Assembly: GCA_003252455.1 (NCBI GenBank)
Contig: QKED01000003.1
Coordinates: 62,001 to 126,000, forward strand
Reading direction: 5' to 3'
Length of the DNA: 64,000 nucleotides
Source of the DNA: Gammaproteobacteria bacterium
GTDB lineage: Bacteria > Pseudomonadota > Gammaproteobacteria > Thiohalomonadales > Thiohalomonadaceae
Shown: positions 1 to 8,412 of the stretch, piece by piece
Layout of the letters: each line of letters begins with the position of its first letter
How positions within the stretch are numbered: position 1 is the stretch's first letter
Notes under the pieces: model-generated
Told to the model about the DNA's origin: nothing
Databases searched by the model: none
The model's input: only the letters and a program-made list of their open reading frames with translations
Made by a program: the position numbers and the translations under genes

Positions 1-670
1 GGAGTAGCCCGCGTGGCTGGACCAGGCGGTACTGCGGGATGACCACGCTGGAGAAGAACGGCAGCATGCGGTGTGCCACGAGCAGCAGCAACGGGATGAG
101 AAAGAGCCACAGGCCGAGTTGTACGCCACGCCCGACACAGGCCCAGTTGCCGTTGAGCAGCGAGACCAGCGTCTGCAGCCCGGCGAGCAGCGCCACGCCG
201 AGCGCGACCAGGAGTGACCACTCGTAGAAGCGGTCCGCCCCCTTGGCCCCGCGCGTCACCTGGAGCAGGTGCCACACCCCGATGGCCAGGCCGAGCAGCC
301 AGACCCCGAAGCCGAAGGCGAACAGCCCCACACCGCCCCACACCCCGAGCCACGCCAGCCCCATGCCGAGCCCCATGAGCGCGGCCACGCGGCTGTAGTG
401 GTGGCGGGCGATGGGCGTGGTACGCAACCAGCGCGGGAAGGTCGTCATGAGAAAACCGAAGATAAAGAAGGGGAAGAGGCCGAAGAGCAGCAGCACCGGG
501 TGGAGCCAACTGGCGGGCAGGGCCGGGCCCGGCAACAGCGCCACACCGAAGGTGCGCCCGGCCAGCTCCAGGGCCCAGAAGAGCATCGGCAGTAGTAGCT
601 GCACGGCACCGAGGAGAAAAAAGGGGCGGTGCGGTGCGGCGGTGAGGATGCTGAGATGTGGTTGGCGCAT
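1..670 (-). CDS. nnrS: NnrS family membrane protein (partial, runs off the left edge)
   Basis: Reading leftward from an ATG at 670, a stop-free frame of 223 codons continues past base 1, so the C-terminal part is missing. The product is very hydrophobic with about six membrane spans visible, begins MRQPHLSILTAAPHRPFF, and carries HPVLLLFGLFPFFIFGF, TTFPRW and HRMLPFF, patterns I recognise from NnrS. NnrS proteins are haem/copper-containing inner-membrane proteins linked to nitric-oxide tolerance and denitrification regulons. A candidate FNR/DNR-type site lies about 60 bases upstream of the start, which fits control by oxygen or NO. The family call rests on sequence pattern; the exact biochemical role of the family is not settled. 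Confidence 0.8.
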   Translation of the reverse strand, partial: MRQPHLSILTAAPHRPFFLLGAVQLLLPMLFWALELAGRTFGVALLPGPALPASWLHPVLLLFGLFPFFIFGFLMTTFPRWLRTTPIARHHYSRVAALMGLGMGLAWLGVWGGVGLFAFGFGVWLLGLAIGVWHLLQVTRGAKGADRFYEWSLLVALGVALLAGLQTLVSLLNGNWACVGRGVQLGLWLFLIPLLLLVAHRMLPFFSSVVIPQYRLVQPRGLL

Positions 671-970
671 GCGCGGGCCCTCGTGGAGTGAGGGTGTGAT
701 CCTCGACCCTGAGCGGCCGCCTCGCCTTAATCTGCGTCAATGGCGCGCTGGGGCCGGGGCACGCGCAGACCTTGGCCCGATCGCTATGCAAGGCACTGAG
801 AACAGCCATCTCTAGGCAGAGTGAGCCCTCACTTTGAGCCTGCCCGGGGTGCCTGCGTGGCGGGCCGTTTTCAGTCCTGCCGGTGCGGATTGCGCCAAGG
901 GGCCGGGCGTCGCGCCACCCGCCGGGCTGTGGCACCATCCCCCCTTCGCTTGCCGCCACGAGTCATCGCT
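671..970. other. Divergent intergenic region nnrS / GNAT
   Basis: This 300-base spacer separates the divergent nnrS and acetyltransferase genes. Apart from the FNR-like box at 727-740 I see no gene. A frame open upstream of 971 is probably untranslated, because its composition is arginine-rich and unlike the domain that follows. Confidence 0.6.
727..740 (-). promoter_or_regulatory. Candidate FNR/DNR/ANR-type box upstream of nnrS
   Basis: On the minus strand the site reads TTGACGCAGATTAA, close to the FNR-family consensus TTGAT-N4-ATCAA. Only two consensus positions differ. It lies 57-70 bases before the nnrS start, where an activator of the class would sit. Confidence 0.5.
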
Positions 971-1567
971 ATGTCTACCCCCTGCCTCATCAGCCTACAC
1001 GGCGTGCAGATCCACCCCTATCTGGACGACCTCGCCGAGCTGCGCATCCGCGTCTTTCGTGAATACCCCTACCTCTACGACGGTACCCCGGCGTACGAGG
1101 CACGCTACATCGAGACCTACGCCCGTGCCTCCGAGAGCCTCTTCGTCCTCGCCCTCGACGGCGAGCGGGTGGTGGGCTGTTCCACCGGCGTGCCCATGGG
1201 CGACGAGGAGGAGGCCTTTCGCCGCCCCTTCCTCGACCACGGTTACGACCCCGAGCGCATCTTCTACTTCGGCGAGTCGGTGCTGCTGCCCGAGTATCGC
1301 GGGCTCGGCTTAGGTGGGCGCTTCTTCGACGAGCGCGAGGCCTATGCCCGACGCCTCGGACGCTTCGACCTCACCTGCTTCTGCGCCGTGCAACGGGCGG
1401 ATGATCACCCGCGTCGCCCCTCGGGTTACCGCCCCCTCGACCCCTTCTGGGAGAGGCGCGGCTATCGCAAGCACCCGGAGCTCAGCACCACCTTCAGTTG
1501 GAAGGAGCAGGACGACGCAGGGGAGAGCCCCAAGCCGATGACCTTCTGGCTGCGGGCGCTCGATTGA
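971..1567 (+). CDS. GNAT family N-acetyltransferase
   Basis: A 198-residue protein in one GNAT domain, which transfers acetyl from acetyl-CoA to an amine. The acetyl-CoA loop is seen as PEYRGLGLGGRFF, following the beta-4 strand FYFGESVLL. I chose the ATG at 971 (MSTPCLISLHG) because the frame continues 50 codons upstream only as low-complexity Arg/Ala sequence, while the fold starts right after this Met. The gene stands alone: nnrS is divergent and a palindrome cluster follows. The substrate cannot be read from the sequence. Confidence 0.85.
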   Translation: MSTPCLISLHGVQIHPYLDDLAELRIRVFREYPYLYDGTPAYEARYIETYARASESLFVLALDGERVVGCSTGVPMGDEEEAFRRPFLDHGYDPERIFYFGESVLLPEYRGLGLGGRFFDEREAYARRLGRFDLTCFCAVQRADDHPRRPSGYRPLDPFWERRGYRKHPELSTTFSWKEQDDAGESPKPMTFWLRALD

Positions 1568-1577
1568 ACCCAGTCTG

Positions 1578-1604
1578 CATTCCCACGCAGAGCGTGGGAA
1601 CGAG
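1578..1604. repeat. REP-like palindrome (CATTCCCACG / CGTGGGAACGAG family)
   Basis: An imperfect palindrome with arms TTCCCACGC and GCGTGGGAA lies 10 bases after the acetyltransferase stop. The same family recurs at 12991-13008, 13061-13084, 13117-13144 and 13234-13261. It may serve as a transcript-end hairpin. Confidence 0.75.
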
Positions 1605-1855
1605 CGGGGAGCGTGAGGCCCACCCGGCCCCGCGCGGCAGAGTCTCGGCACCCGCCGAGAATCCACTGCTGGGCATCTGGAGTACACGCCTCGGCGTGTA
1701 TGTTCCCTGGTATCCAGGCTCCGCCTGGATACCCCGCTCTTCACGGCTCTGCCGCTAGCCCAACCGTGGAGGCCCACCCGGCCCCGCGCGGCAGAGCCGC
1801 AAGAGCAAGGTCCCGAGGCAGAGCCTCGGCACCAGTACCTCATAGGCGGCGGTCC
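1605..1855. repeat. Cluster of short palindromes and a 28-bp direct repeat
   Basis: This non-coding stretch holds a 28-bp direct repeat (1615-1642 and 1769-1796, starting GAGGCCCACCCGG), a palindrome TACACGCCTCGGCGTGTA at 1683-1700 and another hairpin with arms TATCCAGGC/GCCTGGATA at 1711-1731. It looks like stacked REP-type elements between convergent genes. Confidence 0.65.
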
Positions 1856-2536
1856 TCACCCACCCCGACGCGCCACCCACACCGTGTGCCACGCCCCCTT
1901 CTGGCCCGCGTGCGCACGCACGCGCTGCTCGTCGACCAAGAAGCCGACATAGCGCAGCCGCTCGCTAAAGGGGGCGTCGGGCCCGGCGGACCAGACCGCC
2001 AGCACCCCACCGGGGCGTAGCGCGCGGTAGGCCGCCTCCAGCCCCGCCGTGGTGTAGATGCGGTCGTTGTCGCGCTGGGTCAGCCCCTCGGGGCCGTTGT
2101 CCACATCGAGCAGGATGGCGTCGTACTCACCGCGCGCGTGCAGCAGCAGCTCGCCCACATCGCCGAGCGCCACGCGGGTGCGCGCATCGTCGAGCGGGTA
2201 CCCGGCGAAGCGCCCCAGGTGTTCGCGATTCCAGCGCTCCACGGCGGGCACCAACTCGGCCACCACCACCTCCGCCTCGGGCCCCACCGCACGCAGCGCG
2301 GCGGCCAGGGTGTAGCCCATGCCGAGGCCGCCGACCAGTACGCGCGCGTCGGCCTTGTCGGCGAGGTGGGCACAGCCCAGCTCGGCCAGGGCATCCTCCG
2401 AGCCGTGCAGGCGGCTGTTCATCAGCTCGCCGCCGCCGACGATCATGATGGAGAACTCCTCCTCGCCGCGCTGGTAGAGGCGCAGCTCACCGTTATCGGG
2501 GAGCGGGGTGGTGTCGATCAGCTGCCAGGGACGCAT
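1856..2536 (-). CDS. Spermidine-synthase-like SAM-dependent protein
   Basis: A 226-residue protein with a Rossmann-type methyltransferase or polyamine-synthase fold. The nucleotide-binding loop is VGGLGMGYT, followed by the acidic strand end VVVAELVPAVERW and the motif ILLDVDNGPEGL. Related proteins are annotated as spermidine synthase-like, but only the fold is clear and aminopropyl transfer cannot be asserted. I chose the ATG at 2536 (MRPWQLIDTTPL); 50 further upstream codons are low-complexity and would run into the promoter region of the divergent dbpA. Confidence 0.75.
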   Translation of the reverse strand: MRPWQLIDTTPLPDNGELRLYQRGEEEFSIMIVGGGELMNSRLHGSEDALAELGCAHLADKADARVLVGGLGMGYTLAAALRAVGPEAEVVVAELVPAVERWNREHLGRFAGYPLDDARTRVALGDVGELLLHARGEYDAILLDVDNGPEGLTQRDNDRIYTTAGLEAAYRALRPGGVLAVWSAGPDAPFSERLRYVGFLVDEQRVRAHAGQKGAWHTVWVARRGG

Positions 2537-2636
2537 AAGGGGGCTCGCTCGGTAGGGATGGGGCGCGGGGGCTGCTATGATCGCGCACTTCGCTGCGGCA
2601 CTGCGCCGCCGCGCCACGCTGCCAAGGGCCCCCCGT

Positions 2637-4013
2637 GTGAACGCTGCATTCTCCTCCCTCCCGCTCGACCCCGCCACCCTCGCCAACCTGGATTCCCTCG
2701 GCTATCAGCGCATGACGCCGATTCAGGCACAGGCGCTGCCGCCGCTGCTCGCCGGGCACGACCTCATCGCCCAGGCCAAGACCGGCAGCGGCAAGACCGT
2801 CGCCTTCGGCCTCGGCCTGCTCGCGCGCCTCGACCGCGAGCGCTTCGCCGTGCAGGGGCTGGTGCTCTGCCCCACCCGCGAGCTGGCCGACCAGGTGGCC
2901 AAGGCGCTGCGCGCGCTCTCCCGCGCCCACGCCAACACCAAGATCGTCACCTTGAGCGGCGGCGCCCCCTTCGGCCCGCAGATCGCCACCCTGGAGCACG
3001 GCGCGCACATCGTCGTCGGCACGCCGGGGCGCATCCTCAAACACCTGCAAAAGCGCACCCTCAACCTGCGCGCGGTGGAGACGGTGGTGCTCGACGAGGC
3101 GGACCGCATGCTCGACATGGGCTTTCTCGACGACATGCGCACCATCCTCGCCGCCACCCCCAAGGGGCGCCAGACGCTGCTCTTCTCCGCCACCTACCCC
3201 GACGAGATCCGCGCACTGAGCGAGCAGTTCCAGCGCGAGCCGCAACAGGTGACCATCGAGGGGGGCCACGACGCAGGCACCATCCGCCAGCGCTTCGTCG
3301 AGGTGGAGAAGGGGGCGCGGCTACGCACCCTGATGGCGCTGCTCGCCGAGTACCGCCCCGCCTCCACGCTCATCTTCACCAACATGAAGCAGGCGGCGGA
3401 CGAGCTGGCCGAGGAGCTGCGCGCGCGCGGCATCCCCACCCTGGCGCTGCACGGCGACCTGGAGCAGAAGGATCGCGACCTCACCCTGGTGCGCTTCGCC
3501 AACCGCAGCGTGCCGGTGCTGGTGGCCACCGACGTGGCCGCGCGCGGCATCGACATCGAGGATCTCGAAATGGTGGTCAACTACGACCTGCCGCGCGACG
3601 CCGAGGTCTATGTGCACCGCATCGGTCGCACCGGGCGCGCCGAGGGCAAGGGGGTGGCGGTGAGCCTCTACCTGGCCAGCGAGGCGCACCGCGTGCTGGC
3701 GGTCGAGGAGTACCTCGGCGGCAAGATCACCCCCGAGCCGATCCGCACCGGCGCCCCCGAGGGCTTCACCCTCGGCGCGCCCATGGTCACCCTGTGCATC
3801 GACGGCGGGCGCAAGGAGAAGGTGCGCCCCGGCGACATCGTCGGTGCGCTCACCGCCGAGCCCTCCATCCCCGCGGCCAAGGTAGGCAAGATCGCCATCT
3901 TCGACCACGTCGCCTACGTGGCCGTGGACCGCAGCGTGCGCAAGGTGGCGCTGCGCGTGCTGGCGGAGGGGAAGATCAAGGGGCGGCGCTTCAAGGTGCG
4001 CGCGCTGCACTGA
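2637..4013 (+). CDS. dbpA: DEAD-box ATP-dependent RNA helicase DbpA
   Basis: DbpA is an RNA helicase that acts on 23S rRNA (helix 92 region) during large-subunit assembly. The core motifs are visible: AKTGSGKT (motif I), PTRELADQ (Ia), DEAD in VLDEADRMLD, SAT in LFSATYP, and HRIGRTGRAEGKG (VI). The C-terminal ~75 residues, with PGDIVGAL and GKIAIFDHVAYVAVDR, form the DbpA-specific RNA-binding domain that separates it from other DEAD proteins. I favour the GTG at 2637: it has AAGGG eight bases upstream and gives 458 residues, close to E. coli DbpA (457). An ATG at 2577 would add 20 residues but overlaps a TATGAT that looks like a -10 box. Confidence 0.92.
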   Translation: MNAAFSSLPLDPATLANLDSLGYQRMTPIQAQALPPLLAGHDLIAQAKTGSGKTVAFGLGLLARLDRERFAVQGLVLCPTRELADQVAKALRALSRAHANTKIVTLSGGAPFGPQIATLEHGAHIVVGTPGRILKHLQKRTLNLRAVETVVLDEADRMLDMGFLDDMRTILAATPKGRQTLLFSATYPDEIRALSEQFQREPQQVTIEGGHDAGTIRQRFVEVEKGARLRTLMALLAEYRPASTLIFTNMKQAADELAEELRARGIPTLALHGDLEQKDRDLTLVRFANRSVPVLVATDVAARGIDIEDLEMVVNYDLPRDAEVYVHRIGRTGRAEGKGVAVSLYLASEAHRVLAVEEYLGGKITPEPIRTGAPEGFTLGAPMVTLCIDGGRKEKVRPGDIVGALTAEPSIPAAKVGKIAIFDHVAYVAVDRSVRKVALRVLAEGKIKGRRFKVRALH

Positions 4014-4035
4014 GTAACAAGGCGAGGGCGATGGC

Positions 4036-4477
4036 GTGCGTGTGCCGAAGCTCAAGGCATGGATGTGGGTACTGTTATCGCTCGTCGTGCTGGTCGGTCT
4101 CGGGTCTGTTGGGCTCTCATGGCTCCTTGACGATCTCTGTGAGAACCGCATCGTCGCCCACTATCCATCCCCGAGCGGACGGCTCCAGGTGGTACAGTTC
4201 GCGCGCGCTTGCGGTGCCACCACGGGCTTCAGCCAACAGCTCTCTCTACTGCCCATCGCGGCCGTGCTGGGGGGACGAAGGGGGAAACCTCTTTGTCGCC
4301 GCTGGTGACCACGGCAAGGTCCGCGACCTTGAGCATGGGCTAAAGGTGCACTGGCGCGATGAGCAGACCTTGGAGGTGCGCTATCCCCCCGGAACGCGCG
4401 TCTTTCACCAGGTGCCGCTGTTCGGCGCGACACAGGTGCTCTATCTGGAGAGTGTCTGGCCCGAGGCGGAGCAATGA
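4036..4477 (+). pseudogene. Frameshifted small membrane-anchored protein (DUF5412-like)
   Basis: From the GTG at 4036 the frame encodes an N-terminal membrane anchor (MWVLLSLVVLVGLGSVGLSWLL) and then CENRIVAHYPSPSGRLQVV and CGATTGFSQQLSLL. It then falls out of frame after a run of six G at about 4269-4274. The next frame continues the same kind of protein (GGNLFVAAGDHG, VHWRDEQTLEVRYPP, VFHQVPLF) to a TGA at 4477. Deleting one G would rejoin the two halves into about 146 residues. The pattern (Cys-Glu-Asn, CGATTGFS, GGN-F) resembles the uncharacterised DUF5412-type family. Whether this is a real lesion or a homopolymer error cannot be decided here. Confidence 0.65.
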
Positions 4478-4808
4478 GCTCGAACGACGCCATACGGGTG
4501 CCCCCTTCCCGTCTGACGCTTACCCACCCTACGTGAGCAGGCGTTGAGCGCCTGGCTCATCGATAGTTTGGCGCGGGAAATGGTGGGTGCGCTGCGCCTA
4601 TCCACCCGACGCGAGGGGGGCGTTGAGCACCCATGTCCGTCGACGGCGTCTCCGTGTGGGAGCCCATGGATGAAGTCGGTATGGCCTAGGTTAAACTCTG
4701 TGCGCGCCGCTCGGCGCGTTATGGATGAGCGAGGGTGCTTAAGATGAGTGGGTGGATGATCTCGATACGCGCTGACGCTGCGGATGTGGTGGGCGGCGGA
4801 GATAGGGC
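4478..4808. repeat. Gene-free spacer with REP-type palindrome remnants
   Basis: No convincing gene is seen. A hairpin element lies at 4582-4607 with arms GGTGG and CCACC around TGCGCTGCGC, and a partial copy of the same kind (TACCCACCCTAC) at 4521-4532. It resembles dispersed palindromic elements; a related element is seen at 42629-42656. Confidence 0.5.
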
Positions 4809-7259
4809 ATGATCGATATCGGCGTCCTCCTGCTCTTGCTCTCGGTCCTGCTGCTGCTCGCCGCCGGGGCACAGCCGCTGGCGCTCTCCCTGCGCCTGCC
4901 CCCCAGCGTATTGCTGGCGGCGGTGGGGATGGCCATCGGATCCCTCGCTTGGCTCCTGCTCGGCCAGGAGCACGCGGGCGCCAAGGCGGCCCAGGCACTG
5001 CTCTCGCTACCGCTCCACTCCACCACCTTCCTCTACGGCTTCCTGCCGCCACTGCTGTTCCAGGCGGCGCTTACCCTCGACATCCGCCGCATGCTCGACG
5101 ATGCCGCGCCGATCCTGCTCTTGGCGGTGGTCGCGGTCGTGGTGGCCACCGGGGTGGTGGGTTGGTCGCTCTCGCTGCTCACCGGCACCAGCATCATCGT
5201 CTGCATGCTGCTCGGCGCGATCATCGCCACCACCGACCCGGCGGCGGTGATCGCCATCTTCCGCGACATCGGCGCCCCGGCGCGCCTGACCCGGCTGGTG
5301 GAGGGGGAGAGCCTGCTCAACGATGCCGCCGCCATCGCCCTCTTCACCGTGCTCCTCGGGCTGCTCACCGGCAGTGCCGAGGGGGGGGCGTGGGCGGTGG
5401 TGCAGACCTTCTTCGCCAGTTTCCTCGGCGGCATCCTGCTCGGGGTAGTGGTGGGCCGGGTGTTGATCGCCTGCGTGCCGCTGCTGCGCGACATCTCCGC
5501 CGCCGAGTTCACCCTCACCCTGGCCGCGCCCTGGCTCGCCTTTATCCTCGGCGAGCGCCTCTTCGGCGTCTCCGGCGTGGTGGCGGTGGTCGCCGCCGCC
5601 ATCACCTTCGCCGCCCTCGGCCCTGGGCGCTTCACCCCGGCCAACTGGCTGCACCTGCAACGCATCTGGGAGCAGGTGGCGGTGATCGCTGGCTCACTCG
5701 TGTTCATGCTCGCCGCCGTGTTGGTGCCGCGTCTGGTGCTCGGCGTCACCTGGCAGGAGGTGACCTGGGTGGTGGCGGTGGTGGTCGCCGCCCTGGTGGC
5801 ACGCGCCCTGGTGCTCTTCGGTCTGTTGCCGCTGCTCTCTGCCGTGGGGCTCTCGGAGCGGGTCGGCGTCAGCTTCAAGCTGGTGATCCTGTGGGGTGGG
5901 CTGCGCGGTGCGGTGACCCTGGCGCTGGCCCTGGCGGTGACCGAGAACACCCTGCTGGAGCCCGAGGTGAAGCGCTTCGTCGCGGTGCTCGCCACCGGCT
6001 TCGTGCTCTTCACCCTGTTCGTCAACGGCGTCACCCTGCGTCCCTTGATGCGCCTGCTGCACCTCGACCGCCTGAGCCCGGTCAATCAGGCACTGCGTGA
6101 CGAGGTGCTGGCGCTGGCGCTGGTGGAGGTGGCCGAGGAGGTGCGCCGTGCCGGACGCGATTTCGCCATCGCCGAGGAGACCGTGGCGCAGGTGACTACG
6201 GCCTATGCCATCCGTGCCGATGTGCCCACCGAGCAGCTCGGTGACCGCGACCGGCTCAACCTGGCGCTGCTGGCCCTGGCCCACCGTGAGCGTGAACTGG
6301 TGCTCGCCCACCACGAGCGCGGGGCGATGCCGACGGCGGTGGTGGCGCAGCTGTTGCGCCACGCCGGGCGACTGTTCGACGGCGGACGCACCGCCGGGCG
6401 CCACGGTTACGCCAGCGCCGGGCGACGGGCGTTGGAGTTCACCCGCGGTTTTCGTTTTGCCTACGCCCTGCACCGCCACCTGGGGGTGCATCGACTCCTG
6501 GCCGATCGTCTGGAGGAGCGCTTCGCGCTGCTGTTGGTGAGTCGCCTGGTGCTCACCGACCTGTTGCGCTTCGCCGACCGCAAGCTCAAGCCGCTGCTCG
6601 GTGAGCGCGTGGCCCAGGTGGCGGGGGAGGTCCTGGCGGTGCGCCAGGGCGCGGTGGAGCAGGGCCTCGACGCCCTGCGGCTACAGTATCCCGACTATGC
6701 CGAGGCGCTGGAGCAGCGCCACTTGGCCCAGCTCGCCCTGGCCGAGGAGGCGCGTCACTACGACGGCCTGCGCGACGACGGTCTGATCGGCGAGGAGCTG
6801 CACGACCACCTGCGCCAGGGCATCCGGGAGCGCCGCCGCGACCATGCCCTGCCGGAGCTGGACCTCGGCCTCGACACCCTTGAGCTGATGGAGGATGTGC
6901 CGCTCTTCGCCCCGCTCGGCGACCGCGATATGGAGGAGATCGCCGGGATGCTCACCCCGCGCTTCGCCCTACCGGGGGAGCGCATCGTACGCCGTGGCGA
7001 CCTGCCCGACGGCATGTATTTCATCTCCTCCGGTGCGGTGGAGGTGCGCCTGCACGGGCAGAATGTGCTCCTCGGGCGTGGTGACTTCTTCGGCGAGCTG
7101 GCGCTGTTCAACCGCAAACGACGTAGCGCCGACGTGGTCTCGCTCGGCTATTGCCACCTACTGCGCCTACCCAACGACGAATTCAGCGACTTCCTCGATA
7201 CCCACCCGGCGCTGCGCGAGCAGCTGCAGCAGGTGGCCAAGAGCCGCCGCGGTAGTTGA
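4809..7259 (+). CDS. Na+/H+ (cation:proton) antiporter, CPA1 type, with C-terminal cyclic-nucleotide-binding domain
   Basis: An 816-residue inner-membrane protein. Residues 1-420 carry about 12 membrane spans with the CPA1 ion-binding signatures TTDPAAV (141-147) and EGESLLND (165-172), so Na+ (or K+) for H+ exchange is expected. Residues 430-690 are a soluble helical region. The last ~115 residues form a cNMP-binding/Crp-type domain, starting DVPLFAPLGDRDMEEIAG and containing FFGELALFNRKRRSA, the phosphate-binding cassette. This matches the architecture of NhaP/SOS1-like exchangers regulated by a ligand on a cytoplasmic tail, but lacks a voltage-sensor segment. The ATG at 4809 has GGAGA upstream. 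It appears monocistronic. Confidence 0.9.
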   Translation: MIDIGVLLLLLSVLLLLAAGAQPLALSLRLPPSVLLAAVGMAIGSLAWLLLGQEHAGAKAAQALLSLPLHSTTFLYGFLPPLLFQAALTLDIRRMLDDAAPILLLAVVAVVVATGVVGWSLSLLTGTSIIVCMLLGAIIATTDPAAVIAIFRDIGAPARLTRLVEGESLLNDAAAIALFTVLLGLLTGSAEGGAWAVVQTFFASFLGGILLGVVVGRVLIACVPLLRDISAAEFTLTLAAPWLAFILGERLFGVSGVVAVVAAAITFAALGPGRFTPANWLHLQRIWEQVAVIAGSLVFMLAAVLVPRLVLGVTWQEVTWVVAVVVAALVARALVLFGLLPLLSAVGLSERVGVSFKLVILWGGLRGAVTLALALAVTENTLLEPEVKRFVAVLATGFVLFTLFVNGVTLRPLMRLLHLDRLSPVNQALRDEVLALALVEVAEEVRRAGRDFAIAEETVAQVTTAYAIRADVPTEQLGDRDRLNLALLALAHRERELVLAHHERGAMPTAVVAQLLRHAGRLFDGGRTAGRHGYASAGRRALEFTRGFRFAYALHRHLGVHRLLADRLEERFALLLVSRLVLTDLLRFADRKLKPLLGERVAQVAGEVLAVRQGAVEQGLDALRLQYPDYAEALEQRHLAQLALAEEARHYDGLRDDGLIGEELHDHLRQGIRERRRDHALPELDLGLDTLELMEDVPLFAPLGDRDMEEIAGMLTPRFALPGERIVRRGDLPDGMYFISSGAVEVRLHGQNVLLGRGDFFGELALFNRKRRSADVVSLGYCHLLRLPNDEFSDFLDTHPALREQLQQVAKSRRGS

Positions 7260-7314
7260 GGGCGGGCATGTCATGCGCGAATCAGGCCGATTTCATACGA
7301 CCAAAAGGGGCCTG

Positions 7315-7452
7315 TCAGGTGTGATTCGCCGCTAGCAGGGCGTCGATGCGCGCGCGCAGGCGCAGTCCCTGTACCGGTTTGCGCAGCACGGGGAGGTCGC
7401 CGACCAGCGTCTCGTCGATGGTGGTGTCGCCGGTGATGATCAGCGTGGGAAT
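7315..7452 (-). pseudogene. Fragment of hybrid histidine kinase 3' end (left direct repeat)
   Basis: About 45 codons (IPTLIITGDTTIDETLVGDL, LPVLRKPVQGLRLRAR) match the C-terminal receiver end of the kinase at 17253-19031. Nucleotides 7331-7452 and 17281-17402 align over ~122 bases with about eight differences. The fragment has its own stop (TGA at 7315) and no upstream kinase sequence, so it is a remnant. It lies on the far side of the restriction-modification genes, in the same orientation as the intact gene. Confidence 0.85.
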
Positions 7453-7600
7453 GCATCCCGAGGCGCTCCAGCGCCAAAAGACCCGAAGCAGTGGAATATC
7501 CATGGGTATGTGGTACTGGAGAACCATCTGCATTTTGTCGCTCAGGCACCACGCTGGAGAACAGCTCCAGCGCCTGGACTGCATGATCTTTGAGGCGCCA
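7453..7600 (+). pseudogene. Remnant of a RAYT / IS200-like tyrosine transposase
   Basis: The frame at 7486 encodes KQWNIHGYVVLENHLHFVAQ, which matches the conserved HUH region (NH-L-H) of REP-associated tyrosine transposases. It then breaks; the next frame continues with weak similarity before a stop. Only ~50 codons survive, so it is non-functional. It abuts the kinase fragment exactly where that similarity ends. Confidence 0.55.
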
Positions 7601-7674
7601 TAACGCGATGGCGCTGGGCCATCAACAAGGCTCACGCGCAGCGCAGCCCTCGGGTGATGACGCGACCATACGCG

Positions 7675-8412
7675 CTAGTACCCCCACTCCTCATGCTTCA
7701 GCGGCAGCTGGTTGAGCCGCGCCTTGATCAGTCGCCACTGGGGCAGTAAGCGGTCCATATGCTGTTTGAAGTTGTCGTTGTGGCCCCGCTCCAGCAGGTG
7801 TACCAGCTCGTGCACCAGGATGTATTCGAGGCACTCGGGCGGCTTCTTCGACAGCTCCAGGTTGAGCCAGATACTACGCCGTTCTCGGTTGCAGCTGCCC
7901 CACTTGGTGCGCATCTTCTTGATGCCCCAGTGCGTGACCTCCTTGCCGACCAGCGGCTGCCACTGATCGAGCAGCTCCGCGACCCGCACGCGCAACTCGC
8001 TCCGGCGCCACTCCTCCAGCAGCTTGGCCCGGTTGGCGACGCTGGTGCCGGGGCTGACGTACATCCGCAGTCGGCCCGACTGCATCGCCTCTACCGCATG
8101 ACGCCCCCGGCGCTCGATCACCTCCAGACGGAAACTCTTGCCCTGGTAGTAGTGGCACTCGCCCGAAACGTACTGCCGTTCAGATTGCCGCGCCTGCTGC
8201 CGAAACGCCTGCTGCTGCTTCTTGATCCAGCTCAGGCGCGAGACCACGGCCAGGCGCACGTTGTCGTCGGTGATGTGGTTGGGCACCGCCATGCGCACCC
8301 GGCCATCGGGCGGGTAGACGCCCAGATGCAGGTTCTTGATCGCCTTGCGCACCACCTGCACCTCGATGCCGTCGACGGTTACGGTGTCACTCGCCTTGCT
8401 CGACTCACTCAT
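7675..8412 (-). CDS. YgjP-like (DUF45) zinc metallopeptidase of the restriction island
   Basis: A 245-residue protein of the YgjP/WLM-type metallopeptidase family. The zinc site is HELVH at 201-205, followed by His211 (ERGHNDNF), a typical HExxH arrangement, and the family motif TKWGSC precedes it at 169-174. It starts inside the end of hsdR (8-base overlap), so it is translationally coupled to the type I restriction subunit. Proteases of this family often accompany type I systems. A role in turnover of the restriction subunit or in activation of a partner is inference. Confidence 0.88.
   Translation of the reverse strand: MSESSKASDTVTVDGIEVQVVRKAIKNLHLGVYPPDGRVRMAVPNHITDDNVRLAVVSRLSWIKKQQQAFRQQARQSERQYVSGECHYYQGKSFRLEVIERRGRHAVEAMQSGRLRMYVSPGTSVANRAKLLEEWRRSELRVRVAELLDQWQPLVGKEVTHWGIKKMRTKWGSCNRERRSIWLNLELSKKPPECLEYILVHELVHLLERGHNDNFKQHMDRLLPQWRLIKARLNQLPLKHEEWGY

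Noticed and set aside
2138-4477. Long open frame on the plus strand overlapping the spermidine-synthase-like gene and dbpA
   Set aside because: It is an out-of-frame shadow produced by high GC content: its composition is Arg/Ala/His-rich and it shows no domain. Only the last ~65 codons are meaningful, as the second half of the frameshifted small protein.
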